The position numbers and the translations under genes were made by a program. 12,115 bases of DNA from Haloarculaceae archaeon. GTDB taxonomy: Archaea > Halobacteriota > Halobacteria > Halobacteriales > Haloarculaceae. Under the pieces are notes generated by a model that was not told the origin of the DNA, did not search any database, and saw only the letters and a list, made by a program, of their open reading frames with translations. Within the stretch, counting starts at the first letter, position 1, and the number at the start of each line of letters is the position of its first letter. The DNA lies in assembly GCA_018609665.1 (NCBI GenBank), contig JAHENN010000071.1, positions 1 through 12,115 on the forward strand, given 5' to 3'. Shown one piece after another: positions 1 through 6,062 of the stretch.

Positions 1-152
1 GCCGCGCCGGCGACCGTCGCGGCCGCCGCCGGCGCCGACGCCGCCAGAACCGCGCCGAACAGCGCGGCCACCACCCCCAGCGCCGTGAAGGTCACCCTCC
101 GGATTCCGTGTCGTCCCGTTCCGTTCCGTCGTGGCGTTCTCGCCCGTCTCAT
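1..152 (-). CDS. N-terminus of an exported protein (partial, runs off the window)
   Basis: Only about 50 codons are visible, reading from the ATG at 152 towards position 1. The protein begins with an Arg-rich N-terminus (M-R-R-A-R-T-P-R-R), followed by a hydrophobic stretch (residues about 25-39, V-T-F-T-A-L-G-V-V-A-A-L-F-G-A) and then an Ala-rich segment containing A-S-A-P-A-A-A. This is the layout of a Sec-type signal peptide, so the protein is probably secreted or membrane-anchored. The start is supported by a TATA-like box about 30 bp upstream (179-186), which fits a leaderless transcript. Nothing of the mature domain is visible, so no function can be given. The extreme GC content and low-complexity Ala run mean that a membrane-anchor reading is equally possible. 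Confidence 0.6.
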   Translation of the reverse strand, partial: MRRARTPRRNGTGRHGIRRVTFTALGVVAALFGAVLAASAPAAAATVAGA

Positions 153-178
153 CACACCTGCAGGTAGGACCCGGACCG

Positions 179-186
179 ACTTAACC
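179..186 (-). promoter_or_regulatory. TATA-like box of the partial exported-protein gene
   Basis: Read on the minus strand this is GGTTAAGT, within an A/T-rich island (about 179-210) that stands out from the GC-rich surroundings. It lies about 30 bp upstream of the ATG at 152, the spacing expected for a leaderless haloarchaeal transcript. Confidence 0.5.
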
Positions 187-219
187 ATAATCTGAATGAT
201 ATTTCTGTAGGCGGAGTTA

Positions 220-235
220 CTGAAACTCGTTTCAG
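220..235. repeat. Perfect inverted repeat CTGAAA-N4-TTTCAG
   Basis: CTGAAA (220-225) and TTTCAG (230-235) are perfect inverted copies separated by CTCG. The element lies about 35 bp upstream of the TATA-like box of the leftmost gene, and about 70 bp past the stop codon of the lipoprotein gene. It could be the operator of a dimeric regulator, or a short hairpin at the 3' end of the lipoprotein mRNA. No T-run follows it on the minus strand, which argues against a simple terminator. Confidence 0.45.
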
Positions 236-305
236 CGACGCGGCCCACCGCATTCGGTACCGGCCGGCTTCCTCGGGCCGATCCGGCGCCGCCCGCGCGG
301 TTCCG

Positions 306-1172
306 TCAGCCCCCCTCGCGGACGTCGACGCTTCGGCTGATGTCGTCGCCGCGCCAGCGGAGTCGGAGGTCGATCCGGTCGTAGTCGCGGTCACTCCCTC
401 CGCGGACGGCGCCCGGAGTCCACCTGTGAGCGGCGCCCGCGACCGCGGTATCGCCCGGCCGGACGTGCCGGACGACCCGCGATTCGGGCTGGTATCCCGG
501 GGACGTCATGTTGACCGCACCGACGAACGTTCCCGGGAGGTCCCCGACGTTCTCGACGGTCACCGTCGACCGGGCGGCGCCGTCGACGCCGTCAATGGGT
601 GCCGCCTCGAGGGAGACCTCGAACTCCGTGGGCGGCCGCCGCAGGCGGTCGAGGAAGACGCCCTCGATCGGGTACCGGCCGCCGTCCCACGTCACCGCCG
701 CCGCCTCGGCCTCGAGCGGCTTCGGCACCTCGGCGGCGAGCCAGCCGGGGTCCGTCGGGGCGTAGGCGTCTCCGAACGCCGCCAGCCTGGCATCGGAGTA
801 TTCGATCTCGGTCCCCATCTCGAACTCGTCGTCCGGCGTCGTCACCGCGAACGACTCCGGCGGCGGCCCGTCGGCGGCGGCGACCTCGGCGACGACCCAC
901 TGCGCCTCGGGGCGCCGGAGCACCAGATAAAAGTCGGCGCCGAGTCCCACCACTCCCGGCTGGACCGCCACGGAGTCGACGACCACCGTCCCGGCCGCGT
1001 CCGCCGGCGTCTCGGTTTCGGTCGGCGTCTCGGTTTCGGTCGCCGTCGGAGTCCCGGTCGGCGTCGCCGTCGAATCGTCGTCGGAGCCGCCTCCGGCGCC
1101 GTTGCAGCCGGCGACCGCGACGCCAGCTGCGGCGCCGAGCGTCTGGAGGAATCGTCGTCGCGTCCGTTCCAT
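306..1172 (-). CDS. Tat-exported lipoprotein of unknown function
   Basis: This is a 288-residue protein. Its N-terminus has the twin-arginine motif R-R-R-F-L-Q, a short hydrophobic core (residues 11-21) and the lipobox V-A-G-C with Cys23, typical of haloarchaeal lipoproteins exported folded by Tat and anchored on the outer membrane face. A low-complexity Thr/Pro/Glu linker (residues 35-57) follows and separates the anchor from a globular part. The C-terminal portion (about 185-288) contains E-V-S-L-E-A and V-T-V-E-N-V-G, which look like an immunoglobulin-type beta-sandwich resembling CARDB folds; that is inference from the strand pattern. I do not recognise the family. The start at 1172 is chosen because Tat motifs sit at the N-terminus and because a TATA-like box lies 29 bp upstream; the frame stays open to an upstream ATG at 1226. 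It follows hisG on the same strand after 84 bp but has its own promoter. Confidence 0.85.
   Translation of the reverse strand: MERTRRRFLQTLGAAAGVAVAGCNGAGGGSDDDSTATPTGTPTATETETPTETETPADAAGTVVVDSVAVQPGVVGLGADFYLVLRRPEAQWVVAEVAAADGPPPESFAVTTPDDEFEMGTEIEYSDARLAAFGDAYAPTDPGWLAAEVPKPLEAEAAAVTWDGGRYPIEGVFLDRLRRPPTEFEVSLEAAPIDGVDGAARSTVTVENVGDLPGTFVGAVNMTSPGYQPESRVVRHVRPGDTAVAGAAHRWTPGAVRGGSDRDYDRIDLRLRWRGDDISRSVDVREGG
1006..1041. repeat. 18-bp perfect tandem duplication in the lipoprotein linker
   Basis: The unit 1006-1023 is repeated exactly at 1024-1041. On the minus strand it encodes two copies of a Thr-Glu-Thr-Glu-Thr-Pro-like hexapeptide in the linker just after the lipobox. The identity at the DNA level suggests a recent slippage duplication that lengthened the linker in frame. 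Confidence 0.8.
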
Positions 1173-1197
1173 GCCACCGGCGTAGACCGGCGTCAGT

Positions 1198-1205
1198 GAA
1201 TATCT
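1198..1205 (-). promoter_or_regulatory. TATA-like box of the lipoprotein gene
   Basis: On the minus strand this reads AGATATTC. It is centred about 29 bp upstream of the ATG at 1172, which supports that start and a leaderless transcript independent of hisG. Confidence 0.55.
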
Positions 1206-1256
1206 TCCGGCGACACGATGGCACAATCTACGACGAGGGCGCCGGTCGACGCGAGC

Positions 1257-2102
1257 CTACGGGACCAGTCGCTCGATCTCGGTGACGAGGACGTCGCTCG
1301 CGCCGGCGGCCTTCAGGTCGGGGATGACCTCGAACACCTCCCGTTCGTCGACGACGACGTGGACCGCGACGCGGTCGGTGCCGGCCACGTCCATCACCGT
1401 CGGGCCGCCCATCCCCGGGATGACGTCCCTGACGTCGTCCAGCGCCGCCTCGGGGACGTTCATCATGAGGTAGCGCTTGCCCTCGGCGTCCAGCACCGAC
1501 CGGAGGGCCGTCCGCACCTGCTTGATCTTCGGGTCGTCGGCGACGTCGGGGTGGGCGAACAGCCGGACCGACGACTCCAGCACCTCGTCGACGACCGCCA
1601 GCCGGTTCATCCTGAGGGTCGTCCCCGTGGAGGTGATGTCGACGATGGCGTCGGCGATGTCGACGTTCGGCGTGAGTTCGGTCGCCCCCGACACCTCGAC
1701 GATATCGGGCGCGATGCCGATTTCCTCGAAGTACCGCTCGGTGATCCGGGGGAACTCGGTGGCGACGGTCCCGCCGGTCAGTTCCTCGGGGGCGGTCACG
1801 CCGTCGGCCTCCGGCGCGGCGAGGACGAGTCGGCACTCGCCGAACTCGAGGTCCAGCAGGTCGACCAGTTCGACGGCCGACTCCCGCGTCTGGTCGAGCC
1901 CGGTGACCCCGAGGGCGGCGGCGCCGTCGGCGACGTACTCGGGGATGTCGGCCGCGCGCGCGAACAGCACCGACACGTCGGGGTCGACGGTGTCGGCGTA
2001 GAGCTTCCGGTCGGCGCCGTCCTGTACGTGCAGGCCGGCCCGCTCCAGCAGGCTCAGCGCCGGGTCGTGCAGACGCCCCTTGTTGGGCACGGCGATGCGC
2101 AT
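1257..2102 (-). CDS. hisG: ATP phosphoribosyltransferase, long form with regulatory domain
   Basis: HisG catalyses the first committed step of histidine synthesis, joining ATP and PRPP to give phosphoribosyl-ATP in the cytoplasm. The 281-residue protein starts M-R-I-A-V-P-N-K-G-R-L, the classic HisG opening. It carries the PRPP-binding loop at residues 151-168 (D-A-I-V-D-I-T-S-T-G-T-T-L). Residues about 205-281 form the ACT-like C-terminal domain that, in the family, binds histidine for feedback inhibition. Its length therefore matches the long HisG form, which works without HisZ. The frame is open 28 codons further upstream, but the conserved N-terminus fixes the ATG at 2102. It is divergent from the deaminase gene (92 bp between starts) and stands alone from other his genes here. 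The upstream A-rich GCAAAG at about 2128 is a weak promoter candidate. Confidence 0.97.
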   Translation of the reverse strand: MRIAVPNKGRLHDPALSLLERAGLHVQDGADRKLYADTVDPDVSVLFARAADIPEYVADGAAALGVTGLDQTRESAVELVDLLDLEFGECRLVLAAPEADGVTAPEELTGGTVATEFPRITERYFEEIGIAPDIVEVSGATELTPNVDIADAIVDITSTGTTLRMNRLAVVDEVLESSVRLFAHPDVADDPKIKQVRTALRSVLDAEGKRYLMMNVPEAALDDVRDVIPGMGGPTVMDVAGTDRVAVHVVVDEREVFEVIPDLKAAGASDVLVTEIERLVP

Positions 2103-2194
2103 ACCCGCCGTTGTGAGGGCCGACCCTTTGCCCTGTCGGACGCCGCCCCGGCGCGTGTCGGCAGGTTCAACCCGCCGGTGGGCCAACGGGTCGT

Positions 2195-3493
2195 ATGGAG
2201 ACGCTCGAGATCACCGGCGGGCGCGTCCTCGACCCCGACATGACGGTCGTCGAGGCGGACGTGGTCGTCGACCGCGGGCGGGGCCGCATCGCCGCGGTCG
2301 GCGAGGCGACCGGCGACGCCGACGAGACGCTCGACGCCGAGGGCGGGCTCGTCGTCCCCGGCTTCGTCAACGCCCACTGCCACGTCGCGATGACGCTGCT
2401 GCGGGGGTACGCCGACGACAAGCCGCTGGAGGCCTGGCTCCGGGAGGACATCTGGCCGCTGGAGGCCGCCCTCGAGCCCGACGACGTCCGGGCCGGCGCC
2501 CGGCTCGGGCTGCTGGAGATGATACGCAACGGCGTCACCGCCTTCGCCGACATGTACTTCCACGTGCCGGAGGTCGTCGGCGCCGTCGAGGAGGCCGGCC
2601 TCCGGGCCCGCGTCGGCCACGGCGTCGTCACGACCGGCAAGGACGACGCCGCGGCGCGGGCGGACTTCGAGGAGAGCCTGGCCGTCGCCCGCGAGCTCGA
2701 CGGCGCCGCCGACGGCCGCGTCCGGACCGCGCTGATGCCGCACTCGCTGACGACCGTCTCGACGGACCTGCTCGAGGAGTTCGTCCCGCGGGCCCGCGAC
2801 GCCGGCGTCCCGCTGCACTACCACGCCAACGAGACCGACGAGGAGGTCGAGCCGGTCGTCGAGGCCCACGGCGTCCGGCCGCTGGCGTACGCCGACGACC
2901 ACGGCCTGCTGGAGCCGTCGGACTTCGTCGCCCACGGCGTCCACCTCGACGACGAGGAGATCGAGCTGCTCGCCGACCGGGACGTCGGCGTCGCCCACTG
3001 CCCGGCCTCGAACATGAAGCTCGCAAGCGGCATCGCGCCGGTCCAGCGGCTGCTGGACGCCGGCGTCACGGTCGGCCTCGGGACGGACGGCGCCGCCTCG
3101 AACAACGACCTCGACGTCCTCGACGAGATGCGGGACGCGGCGATGGTGGGGAAGCTGGCGGCCGACGACGCCGCCGCGGTGCCGGCCGAGGCGGCGGTCC
3201 GGGCGGCGACGGCCGGCGGCGCCGACCTCCTGGGGTTCGACGCCGGCCGAATCGAGGCGGGCGCCCTCGCGGACCTCGCGGTCGTCGACCTGGAGGCGCC
3301 GCACCTGACGCCCGAACACGACCTCGTCAGCCACCTCGCCTACGCCGCCCGCGGCTCCGACGTCCGCCACACGGTCGTCGACGGCGAGGTGCTCATGCGC
3401 GACCGCGAGGTGCGGACGCTGCCCGCCGCCCCCGTTCGGCGGGAGGCCGAGCGCCACGCCGCGGCCGCCGTCGACCGGGCGACGGACGGGTGA
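2195..3493 (+). CDS. mtaD: S-adenosylhomocysteine / 5'-methylthioadenosine deaminase (amidohydrolase)
   Basis: This 432-residue enzyme is a metal-dependent amidohydrolase that deaminates the adenine of SAH, methylthioadenosine or 5'-deoxyadenosine to the inosine form. The metal-ligand pattern is complete: H61-x-H63 after strand 1 (F-V-N-A-H-C-H), the family Glu near 90 (W-P-L-E), H210 with catalytic-type Glu213 (H-A-N-E), H247 (V-A-H-G-V-H), the conserved H-C-P-A-S-N-M-K-L segment at 268-276, and D298 in G-L-G-T-D-G. Length and motifs match the MtaD/DadD group represented by Thermotoga TM0936 and Methanocaldococcus DadD. The N- and C-terminal segments form the small beta-domain of the fold. 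Downstream, after one intervening gene, lies the SAH hydrolase homologue, which points to SAH recycling as its main job. Guanine or other deaminase activity cannot be excluded from sequence alone. No strong promoter is visible before the start. Confidence 0.9.
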   Translation: METLEITGGRVLDPDMTVVEADVVVDRGRGRIAAVGEATGDADETLDAEGGLVVPGFVNAHCHVAMTLLRGYADDKPLEAWLREDIWPLEAALEPDDVRAGARLGLLEMIRNGVTAFADMYFHVPEVVGAVEEAGLRARVGHGVVTTGKDDAAARADFEESLAVARELDGAADGRVRTALMPHSLTTVSTDLLEEFVPRARDAGVPLHYHANETDEEVEPVVEAHGVRPLAYADDHGLLEPSDFVAHGVHLDDEEIELLADRDVGVAHCPASNMKLASGIAPVQRLLDAGVTVGLGTDGAASNNDLDVLDEMRDAAMVGKLAADDAAAVPAEAAVRAATAGGADLLGFDAGRIEAGALADLAVVDLEAPHLTPEHDLVSHLAYAARGSDVRHTVVDGEVLMRDREVRTLPAAPVRREAERHAAAAVDRATDG

Positions 3494-3561
3494 GTTAAAC
3501 GACGAGAACCGCCGTTGAATCTTCTGCGGCGCGCTGCTCCGCTCGTCCGGTGGCGCGAACT

Positions 3562-3573
3562 GGGGTGAACCCC
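3562..3573 (+). repeat. Short hairpin GGGG-TGAA-CCCC after the deaminase gene
   Basis: Four G and four C residues flank a TGAA loop, about 70 bp after the deaminase stop and just before the promoter of the secreted-protein gene. A T-run (3591-3593) follows only 17 bp later, so it may help end deaminase transcription. This is weak evidence. Confidence 0.3.
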
Positions 3574-3590
3574 CTGAACGGGAATCCCCC

Positions 3591-3596
3591 TTTATC
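3591..3596 (+). promoter_or_regulatory. TATA-like box of the secreted repeat protein gene
   Basis: TTTATC lies about 30 bp upstream of the ATG at 3624, matching leaderless initiation. It also argues against the in-frame GTG at 3609, which would fall upstream of the expected transcript start. Confidence 0.6.
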
Positions 3597-3623
3597 GACG
3601 GCTCGACCGTGGCCTCGGGCGTG

Positions 3624-4541
3624 ATGAGCTCGAAACGGCGCCTCGCGGCGGTCGCGCTGTCGGCACTGCTCGTGCTGTCGGTCGTCGGCCCCGCGATTGC
3701 GGTGGCACAGACCGAAGAGGAGACCGACGACGGCGGCGGCCTGTCGGTCGACGTCAGGAACAGCGGCGACCGCGTCGTCGTGGTCGTCGAGGACGAGAAC
3801 GGCTCCGTCGAGGGAGCCACCGTCACCGTCTCGGCGGTCGAGGAGACGGACGACGAGGAGGACGACGAAGCGACGGAAGACAACGAGACGGACGACGAGG
3901 AAGAGACGACGGACAACGAAACCACAGACAACGAGACGGACAACGAGACGACGGACGACGAAGAAACCACAGATAACGGAACGACGGACGACGAGACCGA
4001 CGACGGCTACGCCGGCGAGGGGACGTACACGACGGGCGCGGACGGCACCGTCGAGCTCCCGGCGCCGGACGACGGCGTCCGGCTGCAGGTCTCCGTCGAC
4101 GCCGGCGACCGGACGACCACCTCGGAGGTGACGGTGAACGACGGCGTGGGCGTTCCCTTCGGCCAGCGGGTCGCCCTGCTCGTCCAGCAGCTCCTGCAGG
4201 GCGACGGCAACGTCACCGTCGGCCAGGCGGTGTCGGAGTTCGTCCGCGGCAACAGCCCAGGGAACGCGCCGGCCGACGCCGGCCCGCCGGAGGACCGCGG
4301 CAACGGCAGCGAAAGCGGCAGTGACGCCGAACGCGGGCCGCCCGAGGACCGTGGTAACGGCGACAACGGCGACGCCGAGCGCGGCCCGCCGGAGAACCGT
4401 ACCAGCGACGACGGCGGTGCCGAGCGTGGGCCGCCCGAGGACCGCGGTGGCGACGACGGCAGCGACGACGGCGGCAGCGGCAACGGCGGTAACGGCGGCG
4501 ACGGCGCCGAGCGCGGGCCGCCCGAGGACCGCGGCAACTGA
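3624..4541 (+). CDS. Secreted acidic protein with glycosylation-site cluster and GPPEDR repeats
   Basis: This 305-residue protein has unknown function. Residues 1-28 form a Sec signal peptide: K-R-R, a hydrophobic core, then A-I-A-V-A before Q29. A beta-sandwich-like domain follows, with strands at 40-73 (S-V-D-V-R-N...V-V-V-V-V-E-D) and 130-172 (Y-T-T-G-A-D-G-T-V-E-L), the look of a carboxypeptidase-regulatory or adhesin-type fold. It is split by an Asp/Glu/Thr/Asn stretch (74-128). The tail (220-305) holds five copies of G-P-P-E-(D/N)-R spaced by Asp/Gly/Ser/Asn runs, the last at the C-terminus. Nine N-x-S/T sequons are present, five of them between residues 87 and 120. No C-terminal membrane anchor is seen, so it is probably released or cell-wall associated. 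It lies between the deaminase and the SAH hydrolase homologue but has its own promoter, so shared function is not implied. Confidence 0.85.
   Translation: MSSKRRLAAVALSALLVLSVVGPAIAVAQTEEETDDGGGLSVDVRNSGDRVVVVVEDENGSVEGATVTVSAVEETDDEEDDEATEDNETDDEEETTDNETTDNETDNETTDDEETTDNGTTDDETDDGYAGEGTYTTGADGTVELPAPDDGVRLQVSVDAGDRTTTSEVTVNDGVGVPFGQRVALLVQQLLQGDGNVTVGQAVSEFVRGNSPGNAPADAGPPEDRGNGSESGSDAERGPPEDRGNGDNGDAERGPPENRTSDDGGAERGPPEDRGGDDGSDDGGSGNGGNGGDGAERGPPEDRGN
3843..4007 (+). repeat. Acidic Asp/Glu/Thr/Asn low-complexity segment with N-x-T cluster
   Basis: This encodes residues 74-128 of the secreted protein. It is made of variants of T-T-D-N-E-T and T-D-D-E-E. Five N-x-T sequons fall at residues 87, 98, 103, 107 and 118. 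Codon use is A-richer (GAA, ACA, AAC, GAT) than the surrounding gene. Confidence 0.85.
4266..4538 (+). repeat. Five degenerate A-E-R-G-P-P-E-D-R-G repeats
   Basis: The core G-P-P-E-(D/N)-R occurs at residues 220, 238, 254, 269 and 298 of the secreted protein. The spacers are 12, 10, 9 and 23 residues and Gly/Asp/Ser-rich. Codons differ between copies (for example CCG-CCG and CCG-CCC for Pro-Pro, CGC and CGT for Arg), so the repeats are old and conserved in protein rather than freshly duplicated. Confidence 0.85.
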
Positions 4542-4577
4542 ACCGAACCGACCGAGCCGACGCCCGCATTGCGGTAG

Positions 4578-4585
4578 CGTTTTCC
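4578..4585 (+). promoter_or_regulatory. TATA-like box of the SAH hydrolase gene
   Basis: The short T-run at 4580-4583 is centred about 27 bp upstream of the ATG at 4608. The GGGAG at 4602-4606 lies too close to the ATG to act as a Shine-Dalgarno site, so a leaderless mRNA is likely. The T-run may also end transcription of the secreted-protein gene. Confidence 0.45.
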
Positions 4586-4607
4586 CGCCGTCACCCCTGT
4601 TGGGAGT

Positions 4608-5885
4608 ATGAACCAGCCGACCATCACCGAGCAGCTGGAGACGCCGGCGGAGGCCCGCGAAGAGGGCCGAAAGAAGATCGCGTGGGCCCGCCAGCACATG
4701 CCGATCATGACGGCCATCGCGGAGGAGTTCGGCGCCGAGCGACCGCTCGAGGGCGAGACGGTGGCGATGGCGATGCACGTCGAGGCCAAGACGGCGGTGC
4801 TGACGGAGGTGCTGGCCGAGGCGGGCGCGGAGGTGGCCATCACCGGCTGCAACCCGCTGTCGACCCACGACGACGTCTCGGCGGCGCTGGACGCCCACGA
4901 CGCCATCACGTCGTACGCCAAACACGACGTCGACGACGAGGCCTACTACGCGGCCATCGAGGCGACGCTGGACCACGAGCCGACCGTCACGGTCGACGAC
5001 GGCGGCGACCTGGTGATGGCCATCCACGAGGACCGGCCGGAGCTGCTGGAGTCGGTCGTCGGCGGCTGCGAGGAGACGACCACCGGCGTCCACCGGCTGC
5101 GCGCGATGGACGACGACGGCGCCCTCGAGTACCCGATGTTCGCGGTCAACGACACGCCGATGAAGCGGCTGTTCGACAACGTCCACGGGACGGGCGAGGC
5201 GACGCTGTCGAACATCGCGATGACGACGAACCTCTCCTTCGCCGGCAAGACGCTCGTCGTCGCCGGCTACGGCTACTGCGGCCGCGGCGTCGCCAAGAAG
5301 GCGGAGGGCCAGAACGCCGACGTCGTCGTCACCGAGGTCGAGCCCCGGCGGGCGCTGGAAGCCCACATGGAGGGCTACGACGTGATGCCGATGGCCGAGG
5401 CCGCCGAGCACGGCGACGTCTTCGTGACGACGACCGGCAACCGGGACGTCATCGTTGAGGAGCACTTCGAGCGGATGGACGACGGCGTGGTGCTGGCCAA
5501 CGCCGGCCACTTCAACGTCGAGATCGACCTCGACGGCCTGAACGACCTCGCCGACGCCCGCCGGGAGGTCCGCGATGGCGTCGAGGAGTTCCGCATGCCC
5601 GACGGCCGCCGCATCAACGTGCTGGCCGACGGCCGGCTGGTGAACCTCGCCTCGCCGGTCGCGATGGGCCACCCCGTCGAGGTGATGGACCAGAGCTTCG
5701 GCATCCAGGCCGTCTGCGTCCGCGAGCTGGTCGACGGCGACGGCTACGAGGCCGGCGTCCACGAGGTGCCGGACGAGCTGGACCGGGAGGTCGCCGAGGT
5801 CAAGCTCGCCGCCGAGGGCGTCGAGATCGACGAGCTGACCGACGACCAGCGGGAGTACATGGACAGCTGGCAGCACGGGACCTGA
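4608..5885 (+). CDS. ahcY: S-adenosylhomocysteine hydrolase homologue, short archaeal type (possible S-inosylhomocysteine hydrolase)
   Basis: This 425-residue NAD-dependent enzyme splits SAH (or a relative) into homocysteine and a nucleoside, removing the product inhibitor of methyltransferases. Family marks include E-E-T-T-T-G-V-H (156-162), N-D-x-P-M-K-R-L-F-D-N (181-191) with the catalytic Lys186 and Asp190, the NAD loop A-G-Y-G-Y-C-G-R-G (219-227), H-F-N-V-E-I-D (301-307), G-R-L-V-N-L-A (342-348) and A-M-G-H-P (352-356). Two features differ from eukaryotic and bacterial enzymes. The base-pocket segment reads H-V-E-A-K-T (57-62), placing Lys61 where human SAHH has Glu59, and STHDD (85-89) replaces S-T-Q-D-H. 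The usual C-terminal K-P-D-H-Y-R-Y is absent; the protein ends W-Q-H-G-T. This is the archaeal/Thermotoga short form. The neighbouring deaminase suggests a linked pathway. It probably has its own leaderless promoter. Confidence 0.95.
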   Translation: MNQPTITEQLETPAEAREEGRKKIAWARQHMPIMTAIAEEFGAERPLEGETVAMAMHVEAKTAVLTEVLAEAGAEVAITGCNPLSTHDDVSAALDAHDAITSYAKHDVDDEAYYAAIEATLDHEPTVTVDDGGDLVMAIHEDRPELLESVVGGCEETTTGVHRLRAMDDDGALEYPMFAVNDTPMKRLFDNVHGTGEATLSNIAMTTNLSFAGKTLVVAGYGYCGRGVAKKAEGQNADVVVTEVEPRRALEAHMEGYDVMPMAEAAEHGDVFVTTTGNRDVIVEEHFERMDDGVVLANAGHFNVEIDLDGLNDLADARREVRDGVEEFRMPDGRRINVLADGRLVNLASPVAMGHPVEVMDQSFGIQAVCVRELVDGDGYEAGVHEVPDELDREVAEVKLAAEGVEIDELTDDQREYMDSWQHGT

Positions 5886-5898
5886 CTCGCGGCGCAAC

Positions 5899-5907
5899 GC
5901 TTTTGTT
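5899..5907 (+). promoter_or_regulatory. TATA-like box ahead of the pheST leader ORF
   Basis: GCTTTTGTT is centred about 28 bp upstream of the ATG at 5930, with CGCAAC just upstream as a possible BRE-like element. The spacing fits a leaderless transcript beginning at the small ORF. The T-run may also serve as the 3' end of the SAH hydrolase mRNA. Confidence 0.5.
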
Positions 5908-5929
5908 CCGGAACGGCAACCTGCCGCGT

Positions 5930-6007
5930 ATGGCACCCGAACCCGCCGCCGACGGCGTCGCCTCCGACCGCACCGCCGCCGACGGGTTCGGCTTCTTCTC
6001 CGCGTAG
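5930..6007 (+). CDS. Possible 25-residue leader peptide with Phe codons upstream of pheST
   Basis: ATG at 5930 opens a 25-codon ORF ending TAG at 6005-6007. It begins M-A-P-E-P-A-A-D-G-V and ends F-G-F-F-S-A, so three of its last six residues are Phe, all TTC codons (5987, 5993, 5996). A TATA-like box at the leaderless spacing lies ahead of it. A GC-rich hairpin starts on the nucleotide after the stop codon, and pheS begins 85 nt further on. The arrangement resembles bacterial pheST control, where ribosome stalling at Phe codons of a leader peptide changes RNA folding. No such archaeal leader is known to me. It could instead be a short functional protein, or chance in GC-rich DNA. The Phe clustering, stop-to-hairpin contact and promoter spacing are seen; the regulatory role is inference. 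Confidence 0.5.
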   Translation: MAPEPAADGVASDRTAADGFGFFSA

Positions 6008-6047
6008 ACGGGGTGGAGCCGGCCGCGGTCGGCCGCCGAAACCCCGT
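6008..6047 (+). promoter_or_regulatory. GC-rich hairpin directly after the leader ORF stop
   Basis: ACGGGGT (6008-6014) pairs with ACCCCGT (6041-6047). Inside, CGGCCG (6020-6025) pairs with CGGCCG (6030-6035) around a CGGT loop, and the two stems are joined by a 5 x 5 internal loop in which two further G-C pairs are possible. The structure begins at the first base after TAG. There is no T-run after it, so it is not a standard archaeal terminator; it could be a pause or attenuation element, or could slow 5'-to-3' passage to pheS. Confidence 0.5.
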
Positions 6048-6062
6048 CGTCGAGTCGGAACC

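Noticed and set aside
3609..3623. GTG at 3609 as the start of the secreted protein
   Set aside because: It lies only about 15 bp after the TATA-like box, upstream of the expected transcript start, and would add residues before a complete signal peptide.
2054..3970. A 638-codon minus-strand frame starting in a Ser/Val run
   Set aside because: It lies antisense to the deaminase, secreted-protein and part of hisG; the Ser/Val repeats are just the complement of the acidic Thr/Asp/Glu segment.
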